64,000 bases of DNA from Siphlonurus alternatus (lineage: Eukaryota > Arthropoda > Insecta > Ephemeroptera > Siphlonuridae). The position numbers and the translations under genes were made by a program. Shown here piece after piece: positions 21,701 through 36,700 of this stretch. The notes under the pieces are model-generated. The model did no database searches, was not told the origin of the DNA, and worked only from the letters and a program-made list of their open reading frames with translations. Positions within the stretch are counted from its first letter, which is position 1, and each line of letters begins with the position of its first letter. The stretch is taken from NCBI GenBank assembly GCA_949825025.1, contig OX463787.1:3410001-3474000 (forward strand), given 5' to 3'.

Positions 21701-24700
21701 GATGACTTTTTTCCGCTCTCTACTAATAAGGCATTCCTTCAACACATTTATAGTTCTTACCTTGGGCTTTGTCCAAAGATGGAAGATGTTGATGGCTTGC
21801 TACCTGGAGTAAGTGAGAATGGATTTGAGGCAGCTGGAGTGCCACCACCTCCACCAAACAAGTTCTTACTAGCCGAAGATTTAGTTTCAAATGGACTACA
21901 AGCTTCTGAGCTGCCGAATAAGTTTCCACTTTTATCTGCAGCATTTGGAGATTGCCCTCCGAAAATTGTAGCAGGTGATTTAGCTGCAAAATTTGATGAT
22001 CCAAACAATGAACCTCCCGAAGATCCCATCATTCCTCCGAATAATGAAGTTACTTGAGATGAAGAGTCTGGAGATGTAGCAACTTGACCGAATACGTTTG
22101 TTCCAAACGCACTCGGAGTTGAAGTTGTCACAGGGGTTTCTCCAAATGCATTTGTAGGTTGTCCAAAAGCTGAGGAAGTTCCAAATACAGAGGAAGTTGA
22201 AGAAGTTGGAATACTACCACCGAAGACTGATGGTGATGTTGCAGCATTTCCACCAAATACAGATGTAGTTGTAGTTTGTCCTCCAAAATTACCAGTTTGT
22301 CCAAATAGCGGAGGAGAAGGCGTTACGGTAGGAACACCGAAGACAGAACTTGCTGTAGTAGGAGCAGTTTGTCCAAATACACTCGCAGTAATTGCACCTC
22401 CACCGAATACTGATGGAGTACTGGTAGGCTGGCCAAAGATGGAAGTTGTTCCTGTATTTCCACCAAACACAGTAGCTGCACTTTGTGGGGTTTGTCCGAA
22501 TACATTGGTGGGAGTCGTTACTTCGGTTTTAGCAGCAGATCCAAACACTGATGGTGTACTGATAGTGGGAGCAGTTTGACCGAAAATATTCTGTCCAAAT
22601 AATGATGTCGAAATAGTTTCACTAGTTTTGATTGGGGTCTCCACCGTGGTACTCGGTTTTATTTCTTCTGGTTTATCAGTTGAACTAACATCAGAACTGG
22701 AAATTTTATCTTCTGTTGACGAATCTTCTGCAGGTTTCACAACTTCAGGGGTAACTTTCACGGCAGGTTTTTGTATTTCAGTCGTTGATAAATTTAAAGG
22801 CTTGCTAGGTTGACTTTCTAATATTGATGATGGTGTACTTTGAAGTGTAATATTAGATGTTTCAGAACTAGCTTGTCCAAATATTGGTGTAGATGGTTTT
22901 CCGGTCGTAATTTTTGTTGGTGTGGATGTTAATTGATCTCCAAATAGAGAAGTTGGTGGGGTGGTGCTGAAGGACATAATTGGTTTTTGAGCCGTTTCAA
23001 GATTTCCAAAGAATGATTTTTGCGGTTCAGATTTTGTTGTATCAATTATTTCGGTTGGGGTATTTGGCGGTGCTTGAGAGAAAAATGTTGATTCAGACTG
23101 AGCTTTGTCAGAACTAGTAGCTGGAGTACCAAAGAAAGATGTAACAGGGCTCTTCTGACGTTCAGGTATTGCTCCAAACAGACTTGTTGAATCAGTTTTA
23201 GGAAATGTTGATTGTTGTTGTTCTGGTGCTGATCCAAATAATGCCTTTTCAGATGAGAAAATTGACGAACTTGGTTTCTCAGATCCTGTAAGAGGTTGAC
23301 TGAAGATTGATGGTGTTGCTTTAGTTGTACTGCTGAAGTTTAGAGAAGGGGCAGACTGTGCAGCAAACCCAAAGTTGAACCCCGTGTTCTGCTGAGTGCC
23401 AAAGAAGCTCGGAGTTGTAACAGAAGAAGTTGATGTGGCTTGACTCGTACCGAATAACGTTACGACTATTGGAGTTCCGTGAGCTGGAGGTGCCGATACC
23501 GTTATAAACGAAGCTTTAGGAGGTGGGGCAGCAAACTGGTTTGCAGTGGTAGCAGGAGTCATTTGTACAAAACTGCTAGGTAATGTTGATGTAGTAGGGG
23601 GTAATTTAAAAGCAAATGATGTACTTTGAGCTACAAAAGATGGTGTTGCTTCTTTTGTTGGTTGGAATGCCTGACTAGTTTGAACGACAGGTGATATCGG
23701 TGAGGTTTTAGGTTGGTATATTGTCGAGTTAGGTGTTTTGTTAGTTGAACTAGTGAAGGCATATTGAGGAGGTAAGGACGGAATGGGTTTTCTTTCAGCT
23801 AGCGCTATTGGTTTGTCTTTCAGGAACCTACTGAAGTTCTGTTCAAATTGCTGCGAGAGAGGGCGCAGAGAAGGCTGTGGCATGGGAGTGGAGGCAGGAG
23901 GAGAGTTCAGAGCATCCCTCAGTGACGACATGTCCAATATGGAGCTGTAACAATACGATTAAACAACAATAGCTCCATTTCCGTCCATAACGCCAATGTA
24001 GGCCTCAGTTTTCTCATAACTGATCTGACACTTCAAAATTTGCCAGCTATTGAGCTAAGTAATCTGCAAGTAATTCAAGGGGGCCGATTCCAAGATCTCA
24101 ATCAACTGAGGTCAATCCTTAAAACTTAACACTGAACTTCATGTAACTCTGTTTACACACAAAAAAAAAATATATTGGGGGGGGGGGGGCATTCAAAAAC
24201 ACTTTAACTTTAATTAACAGTTATATTGGATATAATTTTTTATATTTTATCACTTTCCACATACTTTAGTTTGCATTTACAGTTTTTATTACTTTGATGA
24301 AGCAATGGGTTGGTGCAGACACATTGACGATATAGGGAAATACAAAAGATAGGTTAAGAGTAACAATTTTAATTCTGGAATGTTCAAATTTTATCACGTC
24401 AGTTTTGATAGTATTTGACAAATAACTTAAAAGAATTTGGTTGGTGATGTGCATACGGACTGAGTTATTACGGTAGCAAGAGGAACAAAAATGTAACATT
24501 GTTTCCCTATACCACAATTTTGCTTCCTAATAACTCTGTATGTTTGTCACCAACAAAATTCTTTCAGGTTATTTGACAAATACTATCAAGACTATCTTGA
24601 TAAAATTTCAACATTTTTAGAAGTAAAATAAAGGCTTCCCGGACTGGAAATTTTTTAAACATAAACCAACATGTTAAAAAATTTGAATTTTTTCTCCGTA

Positions 24701-27700
24701 ACTATTAAAGCTATTACAGTAATTTGAAACCATCACCTACCCCCCCCCTCATTTAGGGGTCTCCTAACAATGAATGAAGAACTTATTTTCCTCTGAAAAA
24801 TTTCTTTGGTGCCAAAAGCAATTTGGAGTTTTTTTATACATAGGTTTGGATAGGATGGTGGGAACACCACAAAATCAGCTGACTTGAAGCCTTCGTTGTC
24901 ACTTTTTTTTTTTTTTTTTTTATAAAACCTTTCAACTTATTAACTAACCTTTGATGGGTCGTAGTAGTCACTCCCTCGGTAGCCGCCCTGGCAGACAGGT
25001 TAGCCACCTTTCCCTCGAAGTTGTTGAGACACCTTGTGATATGTAGCAGTGTACGATGAAGAGCCATAGTTGAGGTAAGACCGTAGCGATTGTGGCGATT
25101 GTTGCTCTGACACAAAGCTTGATCTACCCCAGCTGCCGCTTGATCTAGCTGGGTGTTCACATATGATGTGAAATTTTCTATGTTCTGCATCACGCTGGCA
25201 GTGGACTGATCAAGAGGACGGTTGCGAACCAATTGAGCATATCTGGAAAACAAGAGTTGTCGATAAGCAGAATTTATGTTATTATCTCTTTCATGGGCAC
25301 CGTACAATAATATAACATAATATTGTAGTCAAAATTAAAAAGAAAACAGACCATGGGGTAAATGAAAAATATTGCTGAGCAGTCCATTCACTTAAGTGTC
25401 CATTCACCCAAATTAATTAATTAAAACTTAAAACACAACACACATTAATAAACAAATAAGAGTTTACAAATACATACAGTAATATAATATACAGTACATT
25501 AAAAAAAAAGAACCACTAATAATGCACAGAATAATGCAAGAACTTATTAAGATTAAGAAGCTTTAATTTAAATTCATTCTCGACCAGAGATAATGGAGTC
25601 TATGGTCTATGCTTTATTAACTATCAATATTCAGTCTATTGTCAAGTTTTGCCAACTCCTTCCCCGTGTTTATAGAGTTTGTTAATGTTTACACTTGGAA
25701 TGTTTTTATTTTATGACTATCTAGGGCTCCTTTGTGCCGTTTAAAGTTTGAGGCACACTCCCCGAGATTTTCGTATTAGATTTGGCGTTGGCTGTACATA
25801 CATACATAACATGATGCTAAATCTGTTACGGGGTAAGCCAGCAGCATTATTACCTGGTCCGTCCACTAAATTGAACCAAACCTTTTATGATCTACCTAAT
25901 CCTTTTACTGTCTTCAAAATAAAATCTTTACCCTGGAAGTTTAAGCTGGTTGACTCTGGTCCTCGCATCCTCAGATAACCTTGTGTTCTCCACATGGAGA
26001 TTCTTGATTTCACTTAATGTTTCCAATGCATCTTTTGTCATTAATCTCAGTGCTTGCACTCGCTCTTGCACTCCCGACACATCATGGTGCAAGTTGGCTC
26101 TTTCGTCTGGAGACCCAACCTGAAATAATAACGTCATTACGATGTGACTTTAAATAAGGCTGACTCAAGGATGTTGCATACTTTTCAGGTGAGCACAATA
26201 CAATAATGGTTGCATTTTTTTATTTCATAATTAGAAAATATAAATAAAATTATGCTTTTCTAAATTTTTTCAGATTTTTATGAGTACAGGAACTAATTTT
26301 AAAACAGTATTTAAATAACTGAATTAGGGTGGTACTACCTGATGGGACAACCGTGACGTCTTTTTCTCACGCTGTAATTGGCTATTGATGACGTCACGGT
26401 TATCCGATCAAGTGGTACCACCCGAATTCAGATATTTAAATACTGTTTTAAAATTAGTTCCCACACCCCAAAAAATCTTAAAAAACTCAGAAAAGTATAA
26501 TTTTATGTATATTTTCTAATTATGAAATAAAAAAATGCAACCATTATTTTCTATTAAGAGCTTTAATTTACATCGATTTACAGCTCTTAATTGTGCTCGT
26601 CTGAAATAGCAGATAGCTCATTATTGCAACAAAATCGTAGTAAGCAGATAGCACATTATTGTGGACAAGGGACGATATACTCGATCTAAAAAAATTAAAA
26701 TAATGATAACTGTACTGGGTAACAACAACAAAAGATTTAATTCGTCTGATTTTTTTTTTTGTAGTTTTTTCAATTAATCTTGTAAACTAGCAAGGAAACA
26801 GAATAACATAAATAAATTATTAACCTATAGTCTCAAAAATGAACGAAGAAGCCCCAAAAGACATAAATTTTAAAATAAAATACGCACCTCATTCACATTT
26901 ATATTGTGGCTATGTTTCAACGATGATTGTATTTCTTCATTAAAATGCTTGAGAACATTTGCTGCAGTTGCTGTGAATGCTTCATTGGAGAGGTCCTCCT
27001 CAGGTTGCGTTGGGTTGGGGGTTTCCACAACCTCAGGTGCCTTCACGGGAGCTGGGTTAATTCGGGGCTGAATTGGGACAGGCTTGGCTGGAACTTCACC
27101 AGCTGGAGAAGAATACTTGAAGCTGATTGGCTGACTCACGGCAGGCGCGAAGCTTGCTGGTTGAGTTACACGTGGAGTCTGGAAACTAATTGGGTTTTGT
27201 TCTTGTTGTAGTTGTTGTTGTTGTTGTAGTTGTTGTTGTTGTGTGTGAGGTGGTGGTGGTGTTTCATGTTGAGGTAGCACCCTGTCAAGAAAATAGACAA
27301 TTTAAATTATACCGGTATTTATTTAGTTACATCTGAAAGGAGTACCGACCTTAAAAATTTTTATTGCAGAAATGGATAGAGGGTGCAAAAATATGCTGCT
27401 CTGAATTTTTTCAGATTTTTCTGAGACCGGGAACTATTTTTAAAACTTATTGAAAGTCCATTTTGATGACATCACGAGGCGCCTCTCCTTAAGAACTTAA
27501 AGGTATACAGGCCTCAAATTACAAATTAGACAGACATTAAGTGTTGCTCAAGTTTATAATCAACATTCGTATTATTTTTACCTGCGCGCGGTGCGTCTGT
27601 GCGAAGTCGCGCTGTAAAGAAAGTCTTTGCTGACGTCACAACTCACAGCTAGCACCGATTAGCATTGAGTTGTGACGTCATCAAGGACTTCGTGACGTCA

Positions 27701-30700
27701 TCAAGGACTAAATTTCTTACTTTGAACTGCGACTTCGCACGGATGCATCACGCGTGGAAAAAAATGATGCGAATGTTGATTATATACTCTAAACCTACTT
27801 GGTGACTGTCTAATTTGTAATTTGAGGCCTGTATGCCTTTAAGAAAAGGACAGGACATTAACGCCCGTGACGTCATAAAGCGGACTTTCAATAATTTTTT
27901 AAAAATAGTTCCCGGTGTCAGAAAAATCTGAAAAAATTCAGAGTAGCATATTTTTGCACCCTCTATCTATTTCTGCAATAAAAAAATTTGAGGTCGGTAC
28001 TCCATTAAATATTCTTAAAATGAAAAGCATTAACTTGTAAGTACAAAATAATGGAAGTTTAATTTTTATTCACAGTTACCAATTATCTTTAGTTTTATTA
28101 TCTTATATTCAAGACAATACAGAACATCTAGGTGGACCTAGGTTTATTTATTTTCTGGTAACACAGAAAATTTTTATGTTTCTGATTATTTAATTTCTTT
28201 TCAGATTTCTGCTAGGATGAAAAGTTGATAGTGACTATAAGAATGGAGTATCAACCTCAATTTTTTTTTATTGCAGAAATGGATAGAGGGTACAAAGTTA
28301 TGCTACCCTGATTTTTTTCATATTTTTTAGAGTCCTGGAAGTATTTTTAAAACTTATTGAAAGTCCTTTATGTGACGTCACGAGGCGCCACTCCTTAATA
28401 ATAAGATACCGTAGGATTTGCCGCCTTGTGATGTCAAAAAATGGACTTTCCATAATTTATTAAAAATAGTTCCCAGGTTCTAAAAAATCTGAAAAAAATC
28501 AGGGTAGCATAATTTTGCAAGCTCTATCCATTTCTGCAATAAAAAAAAAATTGAGGTTGATACTCCATTGCAATATTATTTTGATTTCTAACCTTAGCAT
28601 CACCAAGTTTTTTTTTTGTCCCCACTATACCAAGAGAGGAAGGGGGGGGGGGGGGTCAAACGAACCACTATATAAATCATAGTACTAATGTTTCTCACTA
28701 TTTATATATTATATTTATTATTATTATTATTTTGTGGAATGGTTGGCTAACTAAAGGATTACAAATTCTTTTCATTTATTCGAGCAGTTTTTTTTTTACA
28801 CTTTTTTTCCCCCCTCTTTAAACGAGTTGTCTCCCCACTTTCCGGTAATGGTATATGGTAGGGTTAATACTGTATGTTGAACTAAACTTACTGCTGTTGC
28901 TGCTGTTTCTGAGCAGACTCCGGTAATGTGAAGAGGGTAGGTTGAGCGTTGGGCACGCTGATGGGTGCCGAACAGAGGGTTGGTGCCTGGGGTCTCATGT
29001 ACATTACATGGAATGCACACAGCATGCCACGGTTGGACAACATGAACAGGATGGGCATCGGGGCCAGAAGACTCTCCTCTGTAACAAGACAATCATTATA
29101 AAAACTTTGTGACAGTAAACTTTCCTTCATATTATAATACATATTTAAATAGTAATAAAAACATAGGTTTTAGTTATCCAATTAACTGGAGATTGTGTTG
29201 GCTATTTTAGTACATATGTGGGGGCATTCACAAAGCACTTTAACCCCTACTTTAGCCCCAATTTTTATCCCTGGTACTAAACATGGTGCTAAACTAGGAG
29301 CTTAACATGGTTAGCCCCTGGTTTAGTACCATGTTTAGTACCAGGGATAAAAATTGGGGCTACAGTGGGGGTTAAAGTGCTTTGTGAATGCCCCCCATGG
29401 TTGTTTACTTTTCTGAACTGTCAATTTTTAAAATAATAATATTATAAACAACAAGCTGTGATACTAAAAATACCAAAAGCCATGACAAGATTAAAGTGCA
29501 ATGTCAAGGTCTTTGTCTACCTCTTTGATTATGCTGTAAAGTGTTTTTTTAAGTTTTTTTATTTTTGATTATGAGCCAAGTCTTCCACACAAATATTATA
29601 AATGTGAAAGACTCTCTTTAAAAAAAAAAAAAAAAAAAAATACTTTCCAAAATCTGGGGGCATACATGACCAAAATGTGTCACTTGCCTCAAAATATCAA
29701 CAACTTTCTAAAATCAAAGAATGCAATACTGACATTTAGAAAACTTACATAAAAAAATAAATGTTGCAGAAATGAATAGAGGGCACCAAATTATGCAACT
29801 CTGTTGTTGTTTTTTCAGATTTTTTACAGCCTGGGAATTATTTTTAAAAAGTTGGTCAAACAACTTGAAAACATGCCTATCTTAGTTCCTATTCTTTTAT
29901 TAAGAATTTACACCATTTGACGCCTCTCTATTTATTTTCAATATATTTAAAAAAAAAAAAAAAAGTTTCCAGACTCTAAAAAAAAAAAAAAAAAATCAGA
30001 GGCCGCGTCTCGTTTAAAGAATGCGTACAACTAAAAAGTGTACACACTTCAAACACTAATTAGTGTAATTAGTGTAAATACTTATTTTAAATGAGACAAC
30101 TTTACTGTACACTAGCGCTAACACTTGCTAGTGTCAAAAGTTGGAAACATTTGCATCAGATGATCAATTTTAAAAAAGTTAGTGTCTGTGTTAGTGTTGG
30201 AAGTTGCTATTTCAAACACTAAATACTAGACCCTTCAAACACTTCAAATACTTGAACACTTGCGCTAATTGAGACAACAGTTGGTGTCAATATGGCGTCA
30301 ACACTTCAAAAAACTGACAATCGATAATGTGTTTAGTGTGCATTTTCGTGGATTGGCATGCACTCAGAGTATCATAATTTGGTGCCCTCTATTCATTTCT
30401 GCAGTAAAAAAAAAATGTAATTTGTCCACTGAAATGATTGTGACTCACCCCAGGGTAGCTGGTCTGTGCTGCTCAGGTCAAAAGCCACCCCTAATGGGAA
30501 GGTCTCCGTGGTACCCTCCAAGGGTAGTTCCGCCCTTGCAGAGTCTTCCATGGTCCACTGTTGCCATCCAGTTACTGGCTGGACGGGCACTTTCTGTCCG
30601 AGAACACCGACCTCCATCCCGTTGGCTGACACACACAGAACGATGTCCCTGTACAAAAAAAAAACACCACATCAATACAGGCTATCAAGTGTCCTCAGCA

Positions 30701-33700
30701 GAAAAATGTTCTCCGCAAGCCACTATCTTAGATTTTTTTTTTTTTTTTACTCGGTAACTATTACAGCTATTGATTTGAAACCATCTCCTATATCTCCACT
30801 TAGAGGTATTCTGATAATGAATCAATAGTTTATTTTCCTCTAAATATTTTCTTTAATAGGTACCAAACAAAGATTCAGATTATTTTTTTACATAGGTTTG
30901 AATAGGACGGTGGGAGCACTACAAATTCAACTGACTTGAAAACTCTATAGAAGCTTCAAGTCAGTTAATATTCTTATGTTCCCATCGTTAAATCTATGCT
31001 AAAAAAAGTATTTGTTTTTGTTTTTTTCACTATGAAGATTTTTAGAGAAAATTCCTTTACAGAACTTCAGTCCAAATTGGAAAATATAGAAGATATTGTA
31101 AGATTTACATTTTTTGCTTAATTTATAACTGGAAAAAGTTAAAAAAAAACAAAAAACAAACAAACAAACACTTTGCTTAATTTTCAAGCTTGCAAGATGG
31201 ACCTTGCATTGAAATGAAATGGAAATGAGCATTGCGAGACACACTGACTTGAAGCCTCTATTAAGAAGCTTAGAAACAGTTGAGTTTTGGAACTCACAGA
31301 TTGAACCTATTATTTTATGTAATTAAAAAAACAAACAAAAAAAAATGACCATGTGATATTTATTATTTATCTGTAATTAAAGAAAAAGATAGGCAAAACT
31401 AAATGAAAACACATTTTATCGAAAGATGAAAATTCACAAGGAAAGATACAGTAGCAAAAAACAGGCGAAATTTTGTCTAGCATCATTTGATAAAATCTTC
31501 TTTCACACGTTTTGCTTTTTTTTTTATGTAATGAAAAACAACAACAATGACAAAAGAGTTGTTGTGTTTTCTTGCAATGGAACATAGGGTATCTTAACCT
31601 ACCACGAGAGCTGGTGCAGAAGGTAGAACTGATGAGGTCTCAGGTCCCCAGAGCTGTAGCAGATGTCATCAAAGTCCAAGCACGTCACCGGTCCTTGCTT
31701 GGGAGCGTTCACCACGCACAGACCTGCAGACATTGAAGGTACGGTAAGAACCATCATCGTCATTTAGTACAACTTGGAATTTATTCATCAATGAAAAAAA
31801 AAAAAAAAAAAATAGTTGGGTGTATATATTAAGGGTAAGATAACGCCACCAATGTTAAAAAAAATCCCTCTCACAAAAATTCTGAAAAAAATTTGAAATG
31901 TTCTCCTCTACACCCCCTATCAGTAGCTAAAATATCAGGTATACAAATACGATCTAGTTTATGAATTATGAATATTTGAAGTTGACTAATTTAACATGGG
32001 AGTTTCATTTCTCCATGTTAGAGTAGTCGACTTTAAAAATTCATAACTCAAAAACTAGATCGTATATGTATACCTGATATTTTAGCTACTGATAGGGGGT
32101 GTAGAGGAGAACATTTCAAATTTTTTTCAGAATTTTTGTGAGGGATTTTTTTTTTAACATTGGTGGCGTTATCTTACCCTTAAGGATTATCGTCAGTAGT
32201 CTTAGGAGATGGTGAATCACTCTGATATAGTAAACCTTCCTTACATTACAACATAAATATTCAGCGAAAAAAGTGAAGCAAAAGTCGGTATAATTTTTGA
32301 GATACTCAGGATACAAATAATGAGAATATCATTGGAAATCTGGCGGCCATTAGTCAAATCAAGTCAAATCAGCATCTTTTTCAACTAAAAAAATTGATAT
32401 CTCAAAAACTGGACTGAATAATTGCTTTTTTTACTTCAGAAAGTGAACAGTCATTTTGTTCTTCATGTTCTGATCTAAATTTTATATTTTTTTTTTTACC
32501 ATAAAAAATAATTACCATAGTGACAATAATCTTTAAGGATGTGAGCTTAAACTTGTACACAAAAGTTATTCTTGGATAATTCTAAAGTGCTGTCCAGAAT
32601 TGTGTCAGAAACGGAACGAAAAAGCTCTTGACCAGTCAGAAAATTCAAAATTTCTGATTACTAGAATTGGCCAAGCGATTAGTAATTATTTCTGACTCCG
32701 ACAATTCTGAATGGGGCCTAAAACCACCCAATATTAGAAACTACTTTAACACTCACTGAGTCTGTTGTCATCGCTGACTCCCAGCTTGTAGACGACGGCA
32801 AACTGGTAGCTCGAGAGCCAAGCTATCGCGATGGTCTCTGCAGGCTGCGTCAGACTAACAGGCAGAGGCAACGACTTGACAGGCTTCAGGTCTGGCATGA
32901 ATTGGCTGAGGGAACCGTCGCAATTACCAGTCACCAGCTGCTTGCCTCGAGGACTCCACGCCACACACCTGATGACGTATTCAAGACATTAGCTACTGTG
33001 TTGCTTTTCCATGGAGCGATGTACCAGGGCGGGATTTTATTGCTGCGGGAAAGTGATTTTTCCAAGACAACATGGCCGCCAGGTTAACCAAAAAGCATCT
33101 TTCTCGCCACGACAATCCTTGCTTGACATCTCTTTATGGAAAAGCACCAAAATAAATTTCGTGTCAGGTTAACAGATAGGACTTCGTAAACTTTCCCCAA
33201 GGTAAAAAAAAAAAATCAATTTTACAGACTAATCAAAATGCATTACATATTTGAACATCTTGGACACAGCTTAAAGAATATTTGGTGATATTTACAGTTT
33301 TAATAGATTTGTTGATATTGAAGAGAAATTCTACCAAAATAAAAACTCGTTAATATCAAACCCCAATAACTGAATTCAATTTTACTCATGTGGAATTTTT
33401 AATATTGCCTTTTTTTGTTTCTACTGTTAATTAAAATGTGAATAACTATTGTACCTTGAAATACAAGTAAAAATAAGAGAATAAAAAATGCTACTGTATT
33501 GTAGAAAAAAAAAAAAAAAAAAAAAAGTGATAGTATGGATTATTTTATCATATAGTCTATAGATTTTGAATAGCAATGAAGCAATAAGTTTTTTATTCTA
33601 TCTATTTTCTATGTCATATTTTGTTTTATATATGTGATTATATATATGATATATTATGATGTAACAGGCTGTTAGTATCGTCTGTTATTTTATTTTATAT

Positions 33701-36700
33701 TGTTTTATTATCATTTTCTATTGTTCTATTATTCTGTAACTATTATATATGTTTTGTATGTATGTTTTATGTGTTCTATTGTAATGTTTTCTATAATGTA
33801 TGTTTCTAGTGCTGTTAAGGTAGAGATAATACGGATCAGCTGGCTCAATGCTAAAAAAATCCCATTCATAAAAATTATGAAAAAAATTTAAAATGTTCTC
33901 CTCTACATCCCCTATCAGTAGGTAAAATATCAGGTATACAAAAACGAGCTAGTTTTCGAGTTATGAATTTTTAAAGTTCTCTAATTTAACATGGAGAAAT
34001 GGAACTTCCATGTTAAATTAGTCAACTTTAAAAATTCATAACTCGAAAACTAGCTCGTTTTTGTATACCTGATATTTTACCTACTGATAGGGGATGTAGA
34101 GGAGAACATTTTAAATTTTTTTCATAATTTTTATGAATGGGATTTTTTTAGCATTGGGCCAGCTGATCCGTATTATCTCTACCTTAATATGTACACTTTC
34201 TGTGTTTAATAAAAGACTAATAATATTTTAGAACATAATGGGTATGATCCACTTTTATCTTTGCTGTTATAGAGTTTAGGCTGATGCTAATTTGTTGTTA
34301 GTGCGAAATGTAAAGAAACTATCATAATTTTGTAGCCAGTTTAATTGACTCCTGACGATGAGCTAGTTTCATTAGACTGGCTGCCAAAACTTCTACACTC
34401 TTTCTATGGTAAGAATGAGATATTAGAATGTGAAAATTTTGGTGGCTTAATCGAAAGAAGGGGTAAAAATATGGTACTGTACTGTGAATTTTTTCACATT
34501 TTTCTGAGACAGGGAACTATTTTTAAAAATTATTAAAAGTCTATTTTATGACGTCACGGGCGGCACTCCTTAAGAAAAAGGATAGGGCAGTGCCGCCCGT
34601 GACGTCATCAAAATAGACTTTCAATAAATTTTTAAAAATATTTTTCGGTCTCAGAAAAATATGAAAAAATTCACAGTACCATATTTTTACCCCTTCTTTC
34701 GATTAAGCCACTAAAATGTTCACATTCTAATATCTCATTGAGGATTATGTGGAGGACAATATTTTGTGACTTACGTTGCATTGGCAGTTGGTAGAGAGTT
34801 GATGAGGGTAACGTTGCCCGGTCCCTTGAACTCAAAAGTTGTGATCTTCCCATTTGTCAGGCACACACAGAGCAGGCCAGGGACGGCGGGGTTCCAAGCC
34901 ACCTGAGCAACACTTGCTCCCGGCTGAGACTCGAGAGCCATCTGACCTTGGGGAACTACATCCTGAAATACAAACACCTGGTTAGTCTCCTCCAAAGTCT
35001 TCTACTCGCAATTGTTGTAACAAACCATTGTTTATAATGTCTGTCGCATGATGCCATTTTCATTGTTAAACACGGGACGACGTAGTACCTAATTTTGCCA
35101 CCAGAGCAGAGAACGTAATAGCACTGTTGGCGCTAGGTAACTGTTTTAACTTCATAATTAATGGTTATTTTCCATTAGTTAACATGTAAATCAACAACCG
35201 TCCCATGTTTTTCCTTTCATGCGACAGACATTACACAATAATACAGTACTTTGTTTACTGTTTACTAACAACGAGCAGAAGACTTTAGTCTCCTCTCATT
35301 TTATATTTTCAAAAAAACTTATACAGTAAAAGCTTATTAGTACGCAACTTGTTAGGTGAAACTTGATTTAAAGTTTAGGAGATCTCGGTCCCATAAAGAA
35401 TAATACGCACTGCGTGGTATAGGAAAAACTTTATAAAATTCCTGGATTCCTTAATTGTAAGTAATAACAAGAACCCATGCTCCTTTTAGTCCTATATTTT
35501 TATTAAGAAATGACGCCTGTTGACGCCTCTCTCTCTGTACTTTCAATCATTTTTTTAAAAATAGTTTCAGGGCTCTAAAAAAATCAATGTAGCATAACTT
35601 TGCACTCTCTATTCATTTTTGTAATAAAAAAATTTCATACAGGTTTACTTTTTTTTTTTTTTTTTTTATTCCTTGATCCCTTGATCTGATATCAGCCGCT
35701 TTCCCTCCTTCCTTTTGCACTTCTACGTACATGCCCAGTGACGTCACTGATATTGGAAAGAGGTTGATCTCCATGCTCCGACTTTTGCTAATATCTGAAG
35801 TGGTGGGGGAAGCAAGTAGCTGATATCAGCGGGTCGATCGCGTAAGCTTTTTTTTTCGTTTAGGGGGGCGTGGCCATCGTTTTCATTTCGATAAAGAGGA
35901 CGAGTTCGATAAGTGCGATCATGTAAGCTTTCGTTTTCAATTCGTGTCGTTTCGAATTCGAGTCGTTTTCAAAACGATTCGACGAGGACAAGTTCGATAA
36001 GTGCGATCGCGTAAGCATTCGTTTTCAACTCGTGTCGTTTTCAAAACGATTCGAGCCGCAAAAATCACGTTTTGAAAACGAGTGCTATTTCCTACACGTT
36101 TGCTGAAAACGATGGCGTCACGTCATCTTAAATTAATGATTAAAAATACTTTAACGCTTCAAATCAATTTATAAAAGCTTCTAGAATGTAAAGAATGAAC
36201 CAATGTGCTGCGTGAACCTTCTAATTGCGATGATTAAACCTTCCAAAATTTATAAATAATTTGGAAATAAGGCGACATTAAAAGTGTCATAACTCCATGA
36301 ATTTTTCACACATTTAACTTTTAATCAACTCAATCTCATTTTTATAGTCTAAGGAAGAAGTGTACCAAATTTTAGCAACATTCATTTTAATTAATTAATT
36401 CATTTAAACGGGGCGAATAATGTTCGCGCCTCTCGAGCTCGGCAACGAACGTAACGTGATTTCATCGTGATCGTTTTCGACGGTTTTCGTGTTCGTTAGT
36501 AAACTCGACCATCGTTTAGCAAGAACGATCACGTGGGATATTCAAGCGATTTGATTGGTTGACAACGTAAATCTGGCAACCCTGTCGATCGTTTATGGAA
36601 AGTGTCGATCGTTCACGGAACGATCACTTTTTCGAGCTCGAACGTAAAACGAAAACGAGTTTTAAGTTACGTGATCGCATTTTCGTTGTCGAGCGTTGTT

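Noticed and set aside
30269..30828. Plus-strand frames of 120-162 codons
   Set aside because: They are antisense to the Nup214 exon at 30449-30648 and run into repeats.
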